Below are positions 46,643 to 56,519 of a stretch of 64,000 bases of DNA, piece after piece (the stretch's first letter is position 1; each line of letters opens with the position of its first letter). The DNA lies in assembly GCF_003935895.2 (NCBI RefSeq), contig NZ_CP054058.1, positions 1,054,001 to 1,118,000 of the forward strand, written 5' to 3'. The notes below the pieces were generated by a model, which was not told the origin of the DNA, ran no database searches, and saw only the letters and a list, made by a program, of their open reading frames with translations. Origin of the DNA: Scandinavium goeteborgense. GTDB lineage: Bacteria; Pseudomonadota; Gammaproteobacteria; Enterobacterales; Enterobacteriaceae. The position numbers were made by a program, and so were the translations under genes.

Positions 46643-47896
46643 ATGTTAAAGCGTGAAATGAACATTGCCGATTATGATGCCGAACTGTGGCAGGCTATGG
46701 AGCAGGAAAAAGTACGTCAGGAAGAGCACATCGAACTGATCGCCTCCGAAAACTACACCAGCCCGCGCGTGATGCAGGCGCAGGGTTCTCAGTTAACCAA
46801 CAAGTACGCTGAAGGTTACCCAGGCAAACGCTATTACGGCGGCTGTGAATATGTTGATATCGTTGAGCAGCTGGCTATCGATCGTGCCAAAGAGCTGTTT
46901 GGCGCAGACTACGCCAACGTGCAGCCGCACTCTGGTTCTCAGGCGAACTTCGCGGTGTACACTGCGCTGCTGCAACCGGGCGATACCGTTCTGGGTATGA
47001 ACCTGGCGCAAGGGGGTCACCTGACTCACGGTTCCCCGGTCAACTTCTCCGGCAAACTGTACAACATCATCCCTTACGGCATTGATGAGTCCGGTAAAAT
47101 TGACTACGAAGACATGGCGAAGCAGGCGCAGACCCACAAACCGAAGATGATCATCGGCGGCTTCTCTGCTTACTCCGGTGTGGTTGACTGGGCAAAAATG
47201 CGTGAAATCGCTGACAGCATCGGCGCATACTTGTTCGTCGACATGGCACACGTTGCCGGTCTGATTGCTGCAGGCGTGTACCCGAACCCGGTTCCCCACG
47301 CGCACGTTGTGACCACCACCACCCACAAAACCCTGGCGGGTCCGCGCGGCGGCCTGATCCTGGCGAAAGGCGGTGACGAAGACCTGTACAAGAAATTGAA
47401 CTCTGCCGTATTCCCAAGCGCGCAGGGCGGCCCGTTGATGCACGTTATCGCTGCGAAAGCCGTTGCGCTGAAAGAAGCGATGGAGCCAGAGTTCAAAGTC
47501 TACCAGCAGCAAGTGGCGAAAAATGCCAAAGCGATGGTAGAAGTGTTCCTGAACCGCGGTTACAAAGTGGTATCTGGCGGCACTGAGAACCACCTGTTCC
47601 TGCTGGATCTGGTGGATAAAAACCTGACCGGTAAAGAAGCCGATGCCGCACTGGGTCGCGCTAACATCACCGTCAACAAAAACAGCGTACCAAACGATCC
47701 GAAGAGCCCGTTTGTGACCTCCGGTATCCGTATCGGTTCTCCGGCTGTGACTCGCCGCGGCTTCAAAGAAGCTGAAGTGAAAGAGCTGGCTGGCTGGATG
47801 TGTGACGTGCTGGACAACATCAATGATGAAGCCGTCATCGAATGCATTAAAGGTAAAGTGCTGGATATCTGCGCCCGTTTCCCGGTTTACGCGTAA
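46643..47896 (+). CDS. glyA: Serine hydroxymethyltransferase
   Basis: A PLP enzyme that converts serine and tetrahydrofolate to glycine and 5,10-methylene-tetrahydrofolate, the main source of one-carbon units. The PLP lysine is in [16 protein letters not shown]. The ATG at 46643 follows CAGGAG with good spacing and gives 417 residues; the ATG six bases earlier abuts the ribosome site and is rejected. It lies divergent from hmp, with a PurR operator upstream and a terminator downstream. Confidence 0.98.
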   Translation: MLKREMNIADYDAELWQAMEQEKVRQEEHIELIASENYTSPRVMQAQGSQLTNKYAEGYPGKRYYGGCEYVDIVEQLAIDRAKELFGADYANVQPHSGSQANFAVYTALLQPGDTVLGMNLAQGGHLTHGSPVNFSGKLYNIIPYGIDESGKIDYEDMAKQAQTHKPKMIIGGFSAYSGVVDWAKMREIADSIGAYLFVDMAHVAGLIAAGVYPNPVPHAHVVTTTTHKTLAGPRGGLILAKGGDEDLYKKLNSAVFPSAQGGPLMHVIAAKAVALKEAMEPEFKVYQQQVAKNAKAMVEVFLNRGYKVVSGGTENHLFLLDLVDKNLTGKEADAALGRANITVNKNSVPNDPKSPFVTSGIRIGSPAVTRRGFKEAEVKELAGWMCDVLDNINDEAVIECIKGKVLDICARFPVYA

Positions 47897-47913
47897 GTTA
47901 TCGCAGTAACAAC

Positions 47914-47938
47914 AAAGGCCGCTGATGCGGCCTTTTTT
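47914..47938 (+). terminator. glyA terminator
   Basis: AAAGGCCGC-TGAT-GCGGCCTTTTTT shortly after the glyA stop. Confidence 0.92.
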
Positions 47939-47950
47939 AATGGGGAAGAT

Positions 47951-48049
47951 TCAGTGTCGGTCAATCGATATCGCAGCGGGGCCAACTATCGCCAGCAATA
48001 AAAATCCACCGGCGATACTGATGTTCTTATAAAAGTTAATCATGTTCGG
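47951..48049 (-). pseudogene. yphA: yphA remnant (last 32 codons only)
   Basis: The minus strand encodes [19 protein letters not shown] and on to AAISIDRH then stop. This matches the last 32 residues of the DoxX-family membrane protein YphA (E. coli ends PNMINFWKNVSIAG... DRR, from memory). No YphA-like sequence exists upstream of the Pro; the sequence there runs into the hcaT promoter region. The orientation relative to glyA and hcaT is the same as in E. coli, where yphA lies between them. It therefore looks like a scar of the deletion that removed the hca and yph genes. Confidence 0.75.
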
Positions 48050-48137
48050 CAGTGCTAAAAATGTTAGAAGCTTGTTAAGGCCACTTGCCAGCCGTTGCGT
48101 TTGCCGCCAGACTAGCGCCACCATTAGGGAGGGAATC

Positions 48138-49295
48138 ATGGTCTTGCATTCCACGCGCTGGCTGGCGCTCAGTTATTTTACCTACTTTTTTAGCTACGGC
48201 ATTTTCTTACCTTTCTGGAGCGTATGGCTGGCTGGAACGGGCCTGACGCCGGAAACCATCGGCTTGCTGCTCGGTGCGGGTCTGGTGGCGCGCTTCCTCG
48301 GCAGCCTGCTGATTGCGCCTCGGGTCAGCGACCCGTCACGGTTAATCCGCGCGTTACGCATTCTGGCGTTGCTGTCGCTGTTGTTCGTGCTCGCCTTCTG
48401 GGCGGGCACCAAAGTGGCGTGGCTGATGGCGATGATGGTGGGCTTCAACCTGTTCTTCTCGCCGCTGGTTCCGCTGACGGATGCGCTGGCCAACACCTGG
48501 CAAAAGCAGATAACCATGGACTACGGTCGCGTGCGTCTGTGGGGATCGATTGCCTTCGTGATTGGCTCGGCGTTGACCGGCAAACTAGTGAGCTTGTTCG
48601 ACTATCACGCGATCCTGGCGCTGCTCAGTATCGGCATTGCCTCCATGCTGATAGGCATGATGATCACCCCGTCGATTCAGCCGCAGGGTGAAATCCGGCA
48701 TCATGAGGAAAGCGCAGGCTGGCCCGCGTGGCGATCTCTGGTGTCGCAAAGCTGGCGTTTTCTGGCCTGCGTGTGTCTGTTACAGGGTGCGCATGCGGCG
48801 TATTACGGCTTCAGCGCCATTTACTGGCAGGGGGCGGGGTATTCCGCCTCGGCAGTGGGCTATTTGTGGTCACTGGGCGTTGTGGCGGAAGTGGTGCTTT
48901 TCGCGGTCAGCAAGAAAGTGTTCCGCCGTTTCGGCGCAAGGGATTTACTGCTGCTTTCGGCATTCTGCGGGTTGATCCGCTGGGGCATCATGGGCTGGAC
49001 GACGGAATTGCCGTGGCTCATCGTTGCGCAAATCCTGCACTGTGGCACCTTCACCGTTTGTCATCTGGCCGCGATGCGCTACATTTCCGCCCGTCAGGGT
49101 AGCGAAGTGATTCGTCTGCAGGCGGTCTATTCCGCCGTCGCGATGGGCGGCAGTATCGCCATCATGACCGTCTTCGCCGGATTCCTGTATCAGCATCTGC
49201 ACCAGGGCGTGTTCTGGGTGATGGCGCTGCTGGCGATCCCCGCGATGTTTATCCGACCGAAAGTGACCGCTCAGCCTGGTGCTTCCAGCATCTGA
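48138..49295 (+). CDS. hcaT: MFS transporter HcaT (3-phenylpropionate permease family)
   Basis: A 12-segment major facilitator of the LacY-like PPP family with start [20 protein letters not shown] and motifs such as [17 protein letters not shown]. 385 residues against 379 in E. coli. The ATG at 48138 has GGGAGGG upstream; the frame is open further up but runs into the yphA remnant. In E. coli HcaT is thought to import phenylpropionate for the hca dioxygenase, but no hca genes are next to it here, so the substrate is uncertain. Its 3' end overlaps convergent csiE by 25 bases. Confidence 0.92.
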   Translation: MVLHSTRWLALSYFTYFFSYGIFLPFWSVWLAGTGLTPETIGLLLGAGLVARFLGSLLIAPRVSDPSRLIRALRILALLSLLFVLAFWAGTKVAWLMAMMVGFNLFFSPLVPLTDALANTWQKQITMDYGRVRLWGSIAFVIGSALTGKLVSLFDYHAILALLSIGIASMLIGMMITPSIQPQGEIRHHEESAGWPAWRSLVSQSWRFLACVCLLQGAHAAYYGFSAIYWQGAGYSASAVGYLWSLGVVAEVVLFAVSKKVFRRFGARDLLLLSAFCGLIRWGIMGWTTELPWLIVAQILHCGTFTVCHLAAMRYISARQGSEVIRLQAVYSAVAMGGSIAIMTVFAGFLYQHLHQGVFWVMALLAIPAMFIRPKVTAQPGASSI

Positions 49296-50554
49296 CAAAT
49301 ATGCTGCCGCTGCCGCTCGCTGAGCGGCTCTCCAGCGTGTATCAGCGGCGGGGAAAACAGCGGCAGGGCGAGCGTATAGGGTGTGACGATCAGCGCCACG
49401 CCTTTCGGGGCGCCATCTTTCTCGAAAGCGTGCAGCGTCTGGTATTTGATGTTCAGCGGCAGCAACGTCAGTTCGCGCAGCTGCTGCTCGATTTCCTGTT
49501 CAAGCTGCGGGTTGTCTCCGGTCAGCAGCACCACCTGTTTTTCTTGCAGGTCACTTTCCTGCATCAGCCACGCCCCAAAAATCACCGCAATCAGGCCCAT
49601 CTCCTCATCAGAAATACGCAACGCGTAGTGCGCTTCAAACTCGGTCAGCGCCTGTTGAGTGGTGCGCATCAGGCGCGGATAAAGGCGCTGCACCTCTTCC
49701 GGCAGGCTGTTATCAATCCCGACGCCGTACAGGCAGCGGTTAATCGCCTGCGCCAGATGCACATACAGCTGGTCGCGCAGCCCGCGACGGTCGCTGAACT
49801 GTCGCCCGGAAAGCTGCTGGAAGCGGTCAATCAGCTGGTTAATACTGCGATAGAGCCGAACTTCCTGAGTGTGATGGTCACGTTTCGGGTCCGGCACTTT
49901 CAGCATCATAAACAGCATGGCGAGAAACAGGTGCTCATCAGGATGGGCATTCTTCAGGGTCCGGCGCTGCCAGTGGCGGGCAATTTCCGCCGCCACCTGA
50001 TACTCAGCGCTGGCCTGCGCCCATTTGCGCTGCCCGTCGTTAAACACCGGGGACTGCTGCGGCTGCTGTTGCAGCAGGCAATATTTCAGATACAGGCTGA
50101 GAAAGGCGGCATCGCGGCTGTCGAACTGGCGCTGCAGATTTTGCCCGCAGCGATTGACCAGCGCCCGAAGGTTGGTATCGTCATACAGGATCCGCGAGAT
50201 ACCCGATTGTTTAAGCTGCGTTTTGAGCGATGGGGTAAACTGCCCGTGAATAAACCCTGGGCACAGCCGCAGGGCACGGCGCAGCCAGTGGATCAGGCAT
50301 AAGCGCTGGTCAAGTGTGGTGCCTTCAATCCGGTAGCTGCCGTCTGCAAGCGTCACGATGTTGAGTCGGTGATAGCGCTGGATGACGTGACATATTTCGG
50401 CGATATCCTGGCGGGCGACAGCGTCATCAACGTTGTTCACCCGGCGTATCGCCTCCGGCGTCACGGACTGCCCTGGCAGATACAGCATCAGCAGGATCTG
50501 GCAGCGGCGCTGTGGACTGGAAAGCACAGATGGCGGTTCAAGCACGGTCATCAT
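49271..50554 (-). CDS. csiE: Stationary-phase inducible protein CsiE
   Basis: A 427-residue protein related to antiterminator/activator proteins with PTS-regulation domains. The N-terminus is HTH-like (LSSPQRRCQILLML) and a PRD-like repeat spans about 170-340, with conserved His positions only partly kept. The E. coli gene is induced in stationary phase by sigma-S and cAMP-CRP; the function is unknown. Two adjacent ATGs can start it. It overlaps hcaT at its 3' end and is divergent from a metal-transport gene pair. Confidence 0.9.
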   Translation of the reverse strand: MMTVLEPPSVLSSPQRRCQILLMLYLPGQSVTPEAIRRVNNVDDAVARQDIAEICHVIQRYHRLNIVTLADGSYRIEGTTLDQRLCLIHWLRRALRLCPGFIHGQFTPSLKTQLKQSGISRILYDDTNLRALVNRCGQNLQRQFDSRDAAFLSLYLKYCLLQQQPQQSPVFNDGQRKWAQASAEYQVAAEIARHWQRRTLKNAHPDEHLFLAMLFMMLKVPDPKRDHHTQEVRLYRSINQLIDRFQQLSGRQFSDRRGLRDQLYVHLAQAINRCLYGVGIDNSLPEEVQRLYPRLMRTTQQALTEFEAHYALRISDEEMGLIAVIFGAWLMQESDLQEKQVVLLTGDNPQLEQEIEQQLRELTLLPLNIKYQTLHAFEKDGAPKGVALIVTPYTLALPLFSPPLIHAGEPLSERQRQHICQMLEAPG

Positions 50555-50676
50555 CTGTCAGGTTCCAGAAAGGTTTTTGATAAGAATAGCTAAAGGATGA
50601 CGGCGTGAAAGCCAGACGGGACGCCTTTGCGCAAGGATTGCTGGGGTCGGTCACAGTATTTTTCACTGAGGATGCA

Positions 50677-51315
50677 ATGACGAGAGTGAAACCGGGCATG
50701 GTTCTGGCTTTTGGCGCGCTTTTATCGTGGCAGGTGTCAGCGCACCCGCACAGTTTTATCAGCATGCAAAGCCAGCTGGTGGCAAGCGGCGGGCAGTTGA
50801 CCGCCATTAATATGCGTTGGACGATGGATGAACTCACCTCCGCCGATTTGCTCTATGACGCGGGTAACGCTAAGCCGGGGGATGAGGTCTGGAAACGGCT
50901 GGCGGCGGAAGTGATGGCCAATGTTCTTGGGCAGCACTATTTCACCGAGTTCTGGCACGGTAAGCAGAAGGTGAAATTTGAAAATCGCCCGACGTCTTAC
51001 GGGCTTTCCCGTGAAGGGCATAAAGCGGTTCTGACGTTTACGCTACCACTCGCCACACCGCAGCCGCTCGCCGGGCAGACATACCAGTTCTCCACCTTTG
51101 ATCCGACCTATTTTGTCGATATGCACTACGACAAAGATGCTTTCGTCTCGCTGCCCGCCGATGCGCCAAAAGGCTGCAAGCTCAGCCTGCACACACCGAA
51201 ACCTAATGAAGATTTGACGGCCTATGCGCTATCGCTCGATAAGGCCGATGCGCCGCCCGAGGACATGGATTTAGGTAAACAGTTTGCTCAACAGGTGACG
51301 CTGACATGTCCGTAA
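50677..51315 (+). CDS. DUF1007 family periplasmic protein (ZevA-like)
   Basis: A 212-residue secreted protein. The ATG at 50677, with GAGGA just upstream, gives a clean signal peptide (MTRVKPGMVLAFGALLSWQVSA) followed by mature HPHSF, whose His pair at the new N-terminus could bind metal. A GTG at 50605 would add 24 residues ahead of the signal and is less likely. DUF1007 proteins occur next to NicO-family transporters; the Haemophilus pair ZevA-ZevB is a zinc system. Here the partner gene overlaps by ten bases. Function as a metal-binding partner is inferred. Confidence 0.8.
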   Translation: MTRVKPGMVLAFGALLSWQVSAHPHSFISMQSQLVASGGQLTAINMRWTMDELTSADLLYDAGNAKPGDEVWKRLAAEVMANVLGQHYFTEFWHGKQKVKFENRPTSYGLSREGHKAVLTFTLPLATPQPLAGQTYQFSTFDPTYFVDMHYDKDAFVSLPADAPKGCKLSLHTPKPNEDLTAYALSLDKADAPPEDMDLGKQFAQQVTLTCP

Positions 51316-52286
51316 TCTTTCCGGTAGCCAGGCGCTCGCGCCCCTGGCTACAACTTTGGCCGCTGGTGCTGTTTCTGATTGTGGCCCTGGCGGGCGGGGC
51401 CTGGCTTTGGCACGCCTGGCCGCAGGTATTGTTGAAAAGCATTATCTGGCAGCGGGAGCTTAATCAGCAGATGAGCGGCCTGTTGCAGGCGGTGGCAGAA
51501 AATCCGACCCAAGCGGGCGGATCGCTGCTGGCGTTCAGTTTTATCTACGGCGTACTGCACGCGCTCGGGCCGGGCCACGGAAAAGTGGTCATCACCACCT
51601 GGCTTGCAACGCATCCATCGAAGCTTAAATCGAGCATTGGTCTGACGCTAATGGCGTCTTTATTGCAAGGGCTGGTGGCGATTGCACTGGTGGTTGTGGT
51701 GCTGACGCTGCTGGCGTTGCCTGCGCGCCAGTTGCATCTCAGCAGTTTCTGGCTGGAGAAGGGCAGCTATGCACTGGTCGGCGTGCTGGGATTATTGTTG
51801 TGCTGGCGGGCGCTGAAAAAGCTGCGTCAGATTTTACGCAAACCGACGTTTACCGCCTTTGCGCCGCATCATGAACATCACGCCCACTGTGGCTGCGGGC
51901 ATCAGCATCTGCCTGACCCGAAACAAATGGAGAGCGGCAACGACTGGCGCGCGCGGCTGGTCATTGTGCTGTCGATGGGGATGCGGCCCTGTTCCGGGGC
52001 GATTATGGTGCTGCTGTTCAGTAAGGTGATTGGGGTATTTAGCTGGGGCGTAGCGTCTGCGCTGGCGATGGCGGCGGGTACATCGATAACCATTTCATCC
52101 CTGGCGCTGCTGGTACACAGTTTCCGTCAGCTGGCGGTGCGTTTGAGCGGCAATCGTGCGCCGGTCATGTGGCGGCAAATTGGCTGGACGACGCTGGCAT
52201 TTGCGGGGGGCGCGGTTTTGGTGGTCGCGGCGGTGGTGATGTGGCTGAGTGCGGTGCCGGAGGGCAGGGGATTAAGGCCGTTTTGA
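51306..52286 (+). CDS. NicO/RcnA-family metal transporter (ZevB-like)
   Basis: A 326-residue inner-membrane protein with about six or seven hydrophobic segments. The family motif HALGPGHGKVVI lies near residue 90 and the second, MGMRPCSGAIMVLL, near residue 223. A His-rich loop HHEHHAHCGCGHQH sits between them at about residues 183-197, as in RcnA nickel/cobalt exporters. With the upstream DUF1007 gene, overlapped by ten bases, it forms a two-gene unit. Direction of transport and metal (Zn, Ni or Co) cannot be told from sequence. Confidence 0.82.
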   Translation: MSVIFPVARRSRPWLQLWPLVLFLIVALAGGAWLWHAWPQVLLKSIIWQRELNQQMSGLLQAVAENPTQAGGSLLAFSFIYGVLHALGPGHGKVVITTWLATHPSKLKSSIGLTLMASLLQGLVAIALVVVVLTLLALPARQLHLSSFWLEKGSYALVGVLGLLLCWRALKKLRQILRKPTFTAFAPHHEHHAHCGCGHQHLPDPKQMESGNDWRARLVIVLSMGMRPCSGAIMVLLFSKVIGVFSWGVASALAMAAGTSITISSLALLVHSFRQLAVRLSGNRAPVMWRQIGWTTLAFAGGAVLVVAAVVMWLSAVPEGRGLRPF

Positions 52287-52290
52287 GATT

Positions 52291-52358
52291 GCCGGATGGC
52301 GCTGCGCTGATCCGGCCTACGAGTCGCGTAGGCCCGGTAAGCGCGAGCGCCACCGGGC
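52291..52358. repeat. REP pair (BIME) between the transporter gene and suhB
   Basis: Two REP units in opposite orientation: GCCGGATGGCGCTGCGCTGA (52291 on) and GTAGGCCCGGTAAGCGCG (52328 on) with its complement end. They lie between convergent genes and probably protect 3' mRNA ends. Confidence 0.88.
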
Positions 52359-52371
52359 TTAACAAACCGAA

Positions 52372-53178
52372 TTAACGCTTCAGCGCTTCGCTCAGTTCGT
52401 CACGCATGCTCGCCAGCATCGCTTTCACGACGCGTGGGTTACCGGCCACGATGTTACCGGTAGACATGAAGTTATGACCGCCAGTGAAATCACAGACCAG
52501 CGCACCGGCTTCACGTGCAATCAGCTCGCCCGCCGCGAAATCCCACGGCTTCAGGCCCAGTTCGAAGTAACCGTCAACGCGGCCCGCAGCCACATAGGCC
52601 AGGTCCAGTGCAGCGGAACCGGAGCGGCGGAAGTCAGCGCATTCGGTGAACAGTTTACCCAGAATATTCATATAAGCCGGCGCGTGCTGCTTCGCTTTGA
52701 ACGGGAAGCCGGTCGCCAGAATGGTGCCGTCCAGATCGCGGGCGTTAGTGCCACGCAGGCGGTAGCCGTTCAGCTGTGCGCCCTGACCGCGGGTAGCCGT
52801 GAACAGTTCGTTACGCATTGGATCGTAAACCACAGCCACTTCAGTACGGCCTTTGATGCGTACGGCGATGGATACAGAGAAATGAGGAAGACGTTTTACG
52901 AAGTTGGTGGTGCCATCCAGTGGATCGATAACCCATTGAACATCCTGATCTTCGCCTGCTACTTCGCCAGACTCTTCGGCGATAATAGTGTGCTGCGGGT
53001 AAGATTTACGGATAGTTTCGATAATAATCGCTTCTGCGGCTTTATCGACATTCGTCACGAAGTCATTGCTGCCTTTCTGGCTGGTTTCTACGGAATCTGG
53101 GGTCTCGTAGTGCTTGGCAATAACATTACCCGCCTTGCGCGCTGCGCGCACGGCGATGGTCAACATAGGATGTTGCAT
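52372..53178 (-). CDS. suhB: Inositol-1-monophosphatase / rRNA antitermination factor SuhB
   Basis: A magnesium-dependent phosphatase fold: DPLDGTTNFVKRLPHFS and the later WDFAAGELIAREAG hold the metal ligands. In E. coli its important role is as part of the Nus antitermination complex on rRNA operons, and it can be bypassed as a phosphatase. 268 residues (E. coli 267). It is divergent from trmJ. Confidence 0.96.
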   Translation of the reverse strand: MQHPMLTIAVRAARKAGNVIAKHYETPDSVETSQKGSNDFVTNVDKAAEAIIIETIRKSYPQHTIIAEESGEVAGEDQDVQWVIDPLDGTTNFVKRLPHFSVSIAVRIKGRTEVAVVYDPMRNELFTATRGQGAQLNGYRLRGTNARDLDGTILATGFPFKAKQHAPAYMNILGKLFTECADFRRSGSAALDLAYVAAGRVDGYFELGLKPWDFAAGELIAREAGALVCDFTGGHNFMSTGNIVAGNPRVVKAMLASMRDELSEALKR

Positions 53179-53297
53179 CGGTCACTCTCACTGGATGTTA
53201 AAGAACGGGAAAAACGGCGCACATCATAGCAGCGAATTCGGTTTCTGTCTTCGCTTTATGATAATATGGATGAATAATCTTTAGCCGAAGAATGACA

Positions 53298-54026
53298 ATG
53301 CTGCAAAATATTCGAATCGTACTGGTAGAAACTTCCCACACTGGCAACATGGGCTCCGTGGCCCGCGCGATGAAAACCATGGGGTTAACTAACCTCTGGC
53401 TGGTCAATCCGCTGGTGAAGCCTGACTCTCAGGCCATCGCTCTGGCTGCCGGTGCCAGCGATGTAATTGGCAACGCGCAAATCGTCGATACCCTTGATGA
53501 CGCGCTGGCTGGCTGTAGCCTGGTTGTTGGCACCAGCGCCCGTTCCCGTACGCTGCCGTGGCCGATGCTCGACCCGCGTGAATGTGGGCTGAAAAGCGTG
53601 GGCGAAGCCGCTGAGGCACCGGTCGCACTGGTATTTGGCCGCGAACGCGTGGGCCTGACCAACGATGAACTGCAAAAGTGCCACTATCACGTCGCGATTG
53701 CTGCGAACCCAGAATACAGCTCGCTGAACCTGGCGATGGCGGTGCAGGTGATTGCCTACGAAGTGCGTATGGCGTGGCTGGCCGCTCAGGAAAAAGGCGA
53801 AAGCGTCACAGCGGAAGACGAAGTGGCTTATCCGCTGGTCGACGATCTGGAACGTTTCTACGGTCATCTCGAACAAACCCTGCTGTCGACCGGTTTTATC
53901 CGCGCCGACCATCCGGGGCAGGTAATGAACAAACTGCGTCGTCTGTTTACCCGTGCGCGCCCGGAAAGCCAGGAGTTGAACATCCTGCGTGGCATTTTGG
54001 CGTCGATTGAACAGAAGAATAAATAG
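53298..54026 (+). CDS. trmJ: tRNA (cytidine/uridine-2'-O-)-methyltransferase TrmJ
   Basis: A SPOUT dimer that methylates the ribose at position 32 of several tRNAs. Seen: the N-terminal [13 protein letters not shown]-like motif ([19 protein letters not shown]), [14 protein letters not shown] and [15 protein letters not shown], which form the knotted SAM site, and a C-terminal extension ([11 protein letters not shown]). I use the ATG at 53298 ([11 protein letters not shown], 242 residues); the ATG two codons earlier is possible. Confidence 0.95.
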   Translation: MLQNIRIVLVETSHTGNMGSVARAMKTMGLTNLWLVNPLVKPDSQAIALAAGASDVIGNAQIVDTLDDALAGCSLVVGTSARSRTLPWPMLDPRECGLKSVGEAAEAPVALVFGRERVGLTNDELQKCHYHVAIAANPEYSSLNLAMAVQVIAYEVRMAWLAAQEKGESVTAEDEVAYPLVDDLERFYGHLEQTLLSTGFIRADHPGQVMNKLRRLFTRARPESQELNILRGILASIEQKNK

Positions 54027-54036
54027 CCGTGATCGT

Positions 54037-54109
54037 TGCCCGGTGGCGCTGCGCTGACCCGGCCTACGGTTCGAGTTTGTAGGCCTGTTAAGCGCAGCGG
54101 CACCCGACA
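54037..54109. repeat. REP pair (BIME) between trmJ and iscR
   Basis: GCCCGGTGGCGCTGCGCTGA (54037 on) and, inverted, GTAGGCCTGTTAAGCGCAGC (54079 on). It lies downstream of trmJ and just before the isc promoter, and likely marks the end of the trmJ transcript. Confidence 0.85.
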
Positions 54110-54146
54110 AAATACGGCTGAAAACCGAGAGCGCACGGAAGGTTAA

Positions 54147-54171
54147 ATACTTGACTAAAACAGTCAGGTAA
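54147..54171. promoter_or_regulatory. IscR type-1 site A of the isc promoter
   Basis: ATACTTGACTAAAACAGTCA and on matches the 25-bp type-1 IscR consensus (ATASYYGACTRWWW...) almost throughout. It also contains a TTGACT that can serve as -35. Confidence 0.87.
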
Positions 54172-54196
54172 ATAGTTGACTGTTTTAGTCGGGAAT
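54172..54196. promoter_or_regulatory. IscR type-1 site B of the isc promoter
   Basis: ATAGTTGACTGTTTTAGTCG and on is a second type-1 site directly next to site A, as in E. coli. [2Fe-2S]-IscR bound here represses the operon when cluster supply is adequate. Confidence 0.87.
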
Positions 54197-54276
54197 GTCA
54201 GACTTGCCCCCTGCTATGCAATACATACATTTTAATAACAACCCCGGGCAGGGGCGAGTTTGAGGTTAAGTAAGAC

Positions 54277-54768
54277 ATGAGACTGACATCTAAAGGGCGT
54301 TATGCCGTGACCGCGATGCTGGACGTTGCGCTCAACTCCGAATCGGGCCCGGTTCCGTTGGCCGATATTTCTGAACGTCAGGGAATTTCACTTTCCTACC
54401 TGGAACAGCTGTTCTCCCGCCTGCGTAAAAATGGACTGGTGTCCAGCGTACGTGGCCCGGGCGGCGGTTATCTTCTGGGTAAAGAAGCCGGTAGCATCGC
54501 CGTTGGCGAAGTGATCAGCGCAGTCGATGAATCCGTAGACGCGACCCGTTGTCAGGGTAAAGGCGGCTGCCAGGGCGGCGATAAATGCCTGACCCACGCG
54601 CTGTGGCGCGATCTGAGCGATCGCCTGACCGGTTTCCTGAATAACATCACCCTGGGTGAGCTGGTGAATAACCAGGAAGTGCTGGACGTCTCTGACCGTC
54701 AGCACACGCAAGAGTCCCATCGTAGTACCCGCGGTCAAGACTCAATCGACGTCAAACTGCGCGCATAA
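54277..54768 (+). CDS. iscR: Fe-S cluster assembly transcription factor IscR
   Basis: An Rrf2-family regulator (163 residues). The winged HTH ([15 protein letters not shown], then [18 protein letters not shown]) is followed by the cluster ligands in [16 protein letters not shown] (three Cys and His107). It represses isc when loaded with a [2Fe-2S] cluster and activates other promoters as apoprotein. It is first in iscRSUA-hscBA-fdx-iscX. Confidence 0.98.
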   Translation: MRLTSKGRYAVTAMLDVALNSESGPVPLADISERQGISLSYLEQLFSRLRKNGLVSSVRGPGGGYLLGKEAGSIAVGEVISAVDESVDATRCQGKGGCQGGDKCLTHALWRDLSDRLTGFLNNITLGELVNNQEVLDVSDRQHTQESHRSTRGQDSIDVKLRA

Positions 54769-54790
54769 TAATAGAATTTCAGAATCAGGC

Positions 54791-54807
54791 CGGGGCGCTA
54801 AGCCCCG
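54791..54807 (+). promoter_or_regulatory. iscR-iscS intergenic hairpin
   Basis: CGGGGC-GCTAA-GCCCCG in the 108-base gap. In E. coli this gap is structured and holds the RyhB pairing region, so that iscSUA is degraded while iscR mRNA survives. The same role is inferred from position. Confidence 0.6.
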
Positions 54808-54876
54808 TCAACACGGTCGTACATCCAGCCGGTTGCCTGGTTCATTGCATTGAGTGATGTACGGAGTTTAAGAGCA

Positions 54877-56091
54877 ATGAAATTACCGATTTATCTCGAC
54901 TACTCCGCAACCACGCCGGTGGACCCGCGTGTTGCCGAGAAGATGATGCAGTGCCTTACCCTGGACGGAAACTTTGGTAACCCGGCTTCCCGTTCACACC
55001 GTTTTGGCTGGCATGCTGAAGAGGCGGTCGATATCGCCCGTAATCAGATTGCAGAGCTGGTGGGCGCTGACCCACGCGAAATCGTCTTTACCTCTGGTGC
55101 GACCGAATCTGACAACCTGGCAATTAAAGGTGCGGCCAACTTCTACCAGAAAAAAGGCAAGCACGTCATCACCAGCAAAACCGAACATAAAGCGGTTCTC
55201 GACACCTGTCGTCAGCTGGAGCGTGAAGGGTTTGAAGTGACTTACCTCGCCCCGCAGCGCAACGGTATTATTGACCTGAAAGAACTCGAAGCGGCGATGC
55301 GTGATGACACCGTCCTCGTTTCCATCATGCACGTGAATAACGAAATCGGCGTGGTGCAGGATATCGCGACTATCGGCGAACTGTGCCGTTCACGCGGTAT
55401 TATCTACCACGTTGATGCGACCCAGAGCGTGGGCAAACTGCCTATCGATCTGAGCCAGCTGAAAGTTGACCTGATGTCCTTCTCCGGTCACAAAATCTAC
55501 GGCCCGAAAGGCATCGGCGCGCTGTACGTGCGTCGTAAACCGCGTATTCGTATCGAAGCGCAGATCCACGGCGGCGGTCACGAGCGCGGTATGCGTTCCG
55601 GTACTCTGCCTGTGCACCAGATTGTGGGCATGGGTGAAGCGTATCGCATTGCCAAAGAAGAGATGGAAACCGAGATGGCGCGTCTGCGCACTCTGCGTAA
55701 CCGTCTGTGGGAAGGCGTAAAAGACATGGAAGAGGTTTACCTGAACGGTGACCTCGAGCAGGGCGTGCCAAACATTCTCAACGTCAGCTTTAACTACGTT
55801 GAAGGCGAGTCACTGATCATGGCCCTGAAAGACCTGGCCGTGTCTTCCGGTTCTGCCTGTACGTCTGCGAGCCTTGAGCCGTCTTACGTACTGCGTGCGC
55901 TGGGCATGACTGACGAGCTGGCACACAGCTCCATCCGTTTCTCTTTAGGTCGTTTTACTACCGAAGAAGAGATCGACTACACCATCGCGCTGGTACAGAA
56001 ATCCATCGGTCGTCTGCGTGAACTCTCTCCACTGTGGGATATGTTCAAGCAGGGCGTGGATATCAACAGCATCGAATGGTCGCATCACTAA
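54877..56091 (+). CDS. iscS: Cysteine desulfurase IscS
   Basis: A PLP enzyme that takes sulfur from cysteine and passes it as persulfide to IscU, TusA, ThiI and others. The PLP lysine is in [12 protein letters not shown], and the mobile active-site Cys in [17 protein letters not shown]. The ATG at 54877 ([16 protein letters not shown]) gives 404 residues as in E. coli; the ATG or near-start codon nine codons upstream is not supported. Confidence 0.98.
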   Translation: MKLPIYLDYSATTPVDPRVAEKMMQCLTLDGNFGNPASRSHRFGWHAEEAVDIARNQIAELVGADPREIVFTSGATESDNLAIKGAANFYQKKGKHVITSKTEHKAVLDTCRQLEREGFEVTYLAPQRNGIIDLKELEAAMRDDTVLVSIMHVNNEIGVVQDIATIGELCRSRGIIYHVDATQSVGKLPIDLSQLKVDLMSFSGHKIYGPKGIGALYVRRKPRIRIEAQIHGGGHERGMRSGTLPVHQIVGMGEAYRIAKEEMETEMARLRTLRNRLWEGVKDMEEVYLNGDLEQGVPNILNVSFNYVEGESLIMALKDLAVSSGSACTSASLEPSYVLRALGMTDELAHSSIRFSLGRFTTEEEIDYTIALVQKSIGRLRELSPLWDMFKQGVDINSIEWSHH

Positions 56092-56117
56092 TCGGAACCC
56101 CATAAGGAGAATTCATC

Positions 56118-56504
56118 ATGGCTTACAGCGAAAAAGTTATCGATCATTACGAGAATCCACGCAACGTCGGCTCGTTTGACAACAGCGACGACAGCGTCGG
56201 CAGCGGCATGGTCGGCGCACCGGCCTGCGGCGACGTGATGAAGTTGCAGATTAAAGTCAACAATGAAGGTATCATTGAGGACGCGCGCTTCAAGACCTAC
56301 GGCTGCGGTTCTGCTATCGCATCCAGCTCCCTCGTGACCGAGTGGGTGAAGGGGAAATCCCTGGATGAAGCACAGGCTATCAAGAACACCGATATTGCCG
56401 AAGAACTCGAACTGCCACCGGTGAAAATTCACTGCTCTATCCTGGCAGAAGACGCGATCAAAGCCGCCATTGCGGACTATAAAAGCAAACGTGAAGCTAA
56501 ATAA
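56118..56504 (+). CDS. iscU: Fe-S cluster scaffold IscU
   Basis: The scaffold on which [2Fe-2S] and [4Fe-4S] clusters are built. Ligand Cys residues lie in GAPACGDVMKLQ, TYGCGSAIASSS and KIHCSILAEDA, and the HscA-recognised LPPVK motif is present just before the last. 128 residues. It follows iscS by 26 bases with AAGGAG. Confidence 0.98.
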   Translation: MAYSEKVIDHYENPRNVGSFDNSDDSVGSGMVGAPACGDVMKLQIKVNNEGIIEDARFKTYGCGSAIASSSLVTEWVKGKSLDEAQAIKNTDIAEELELPPVKIHCSILAEDAIKAAIADYKSKREAK

Positions 56505-56519
56505 GATCTGAGGTTTTTT

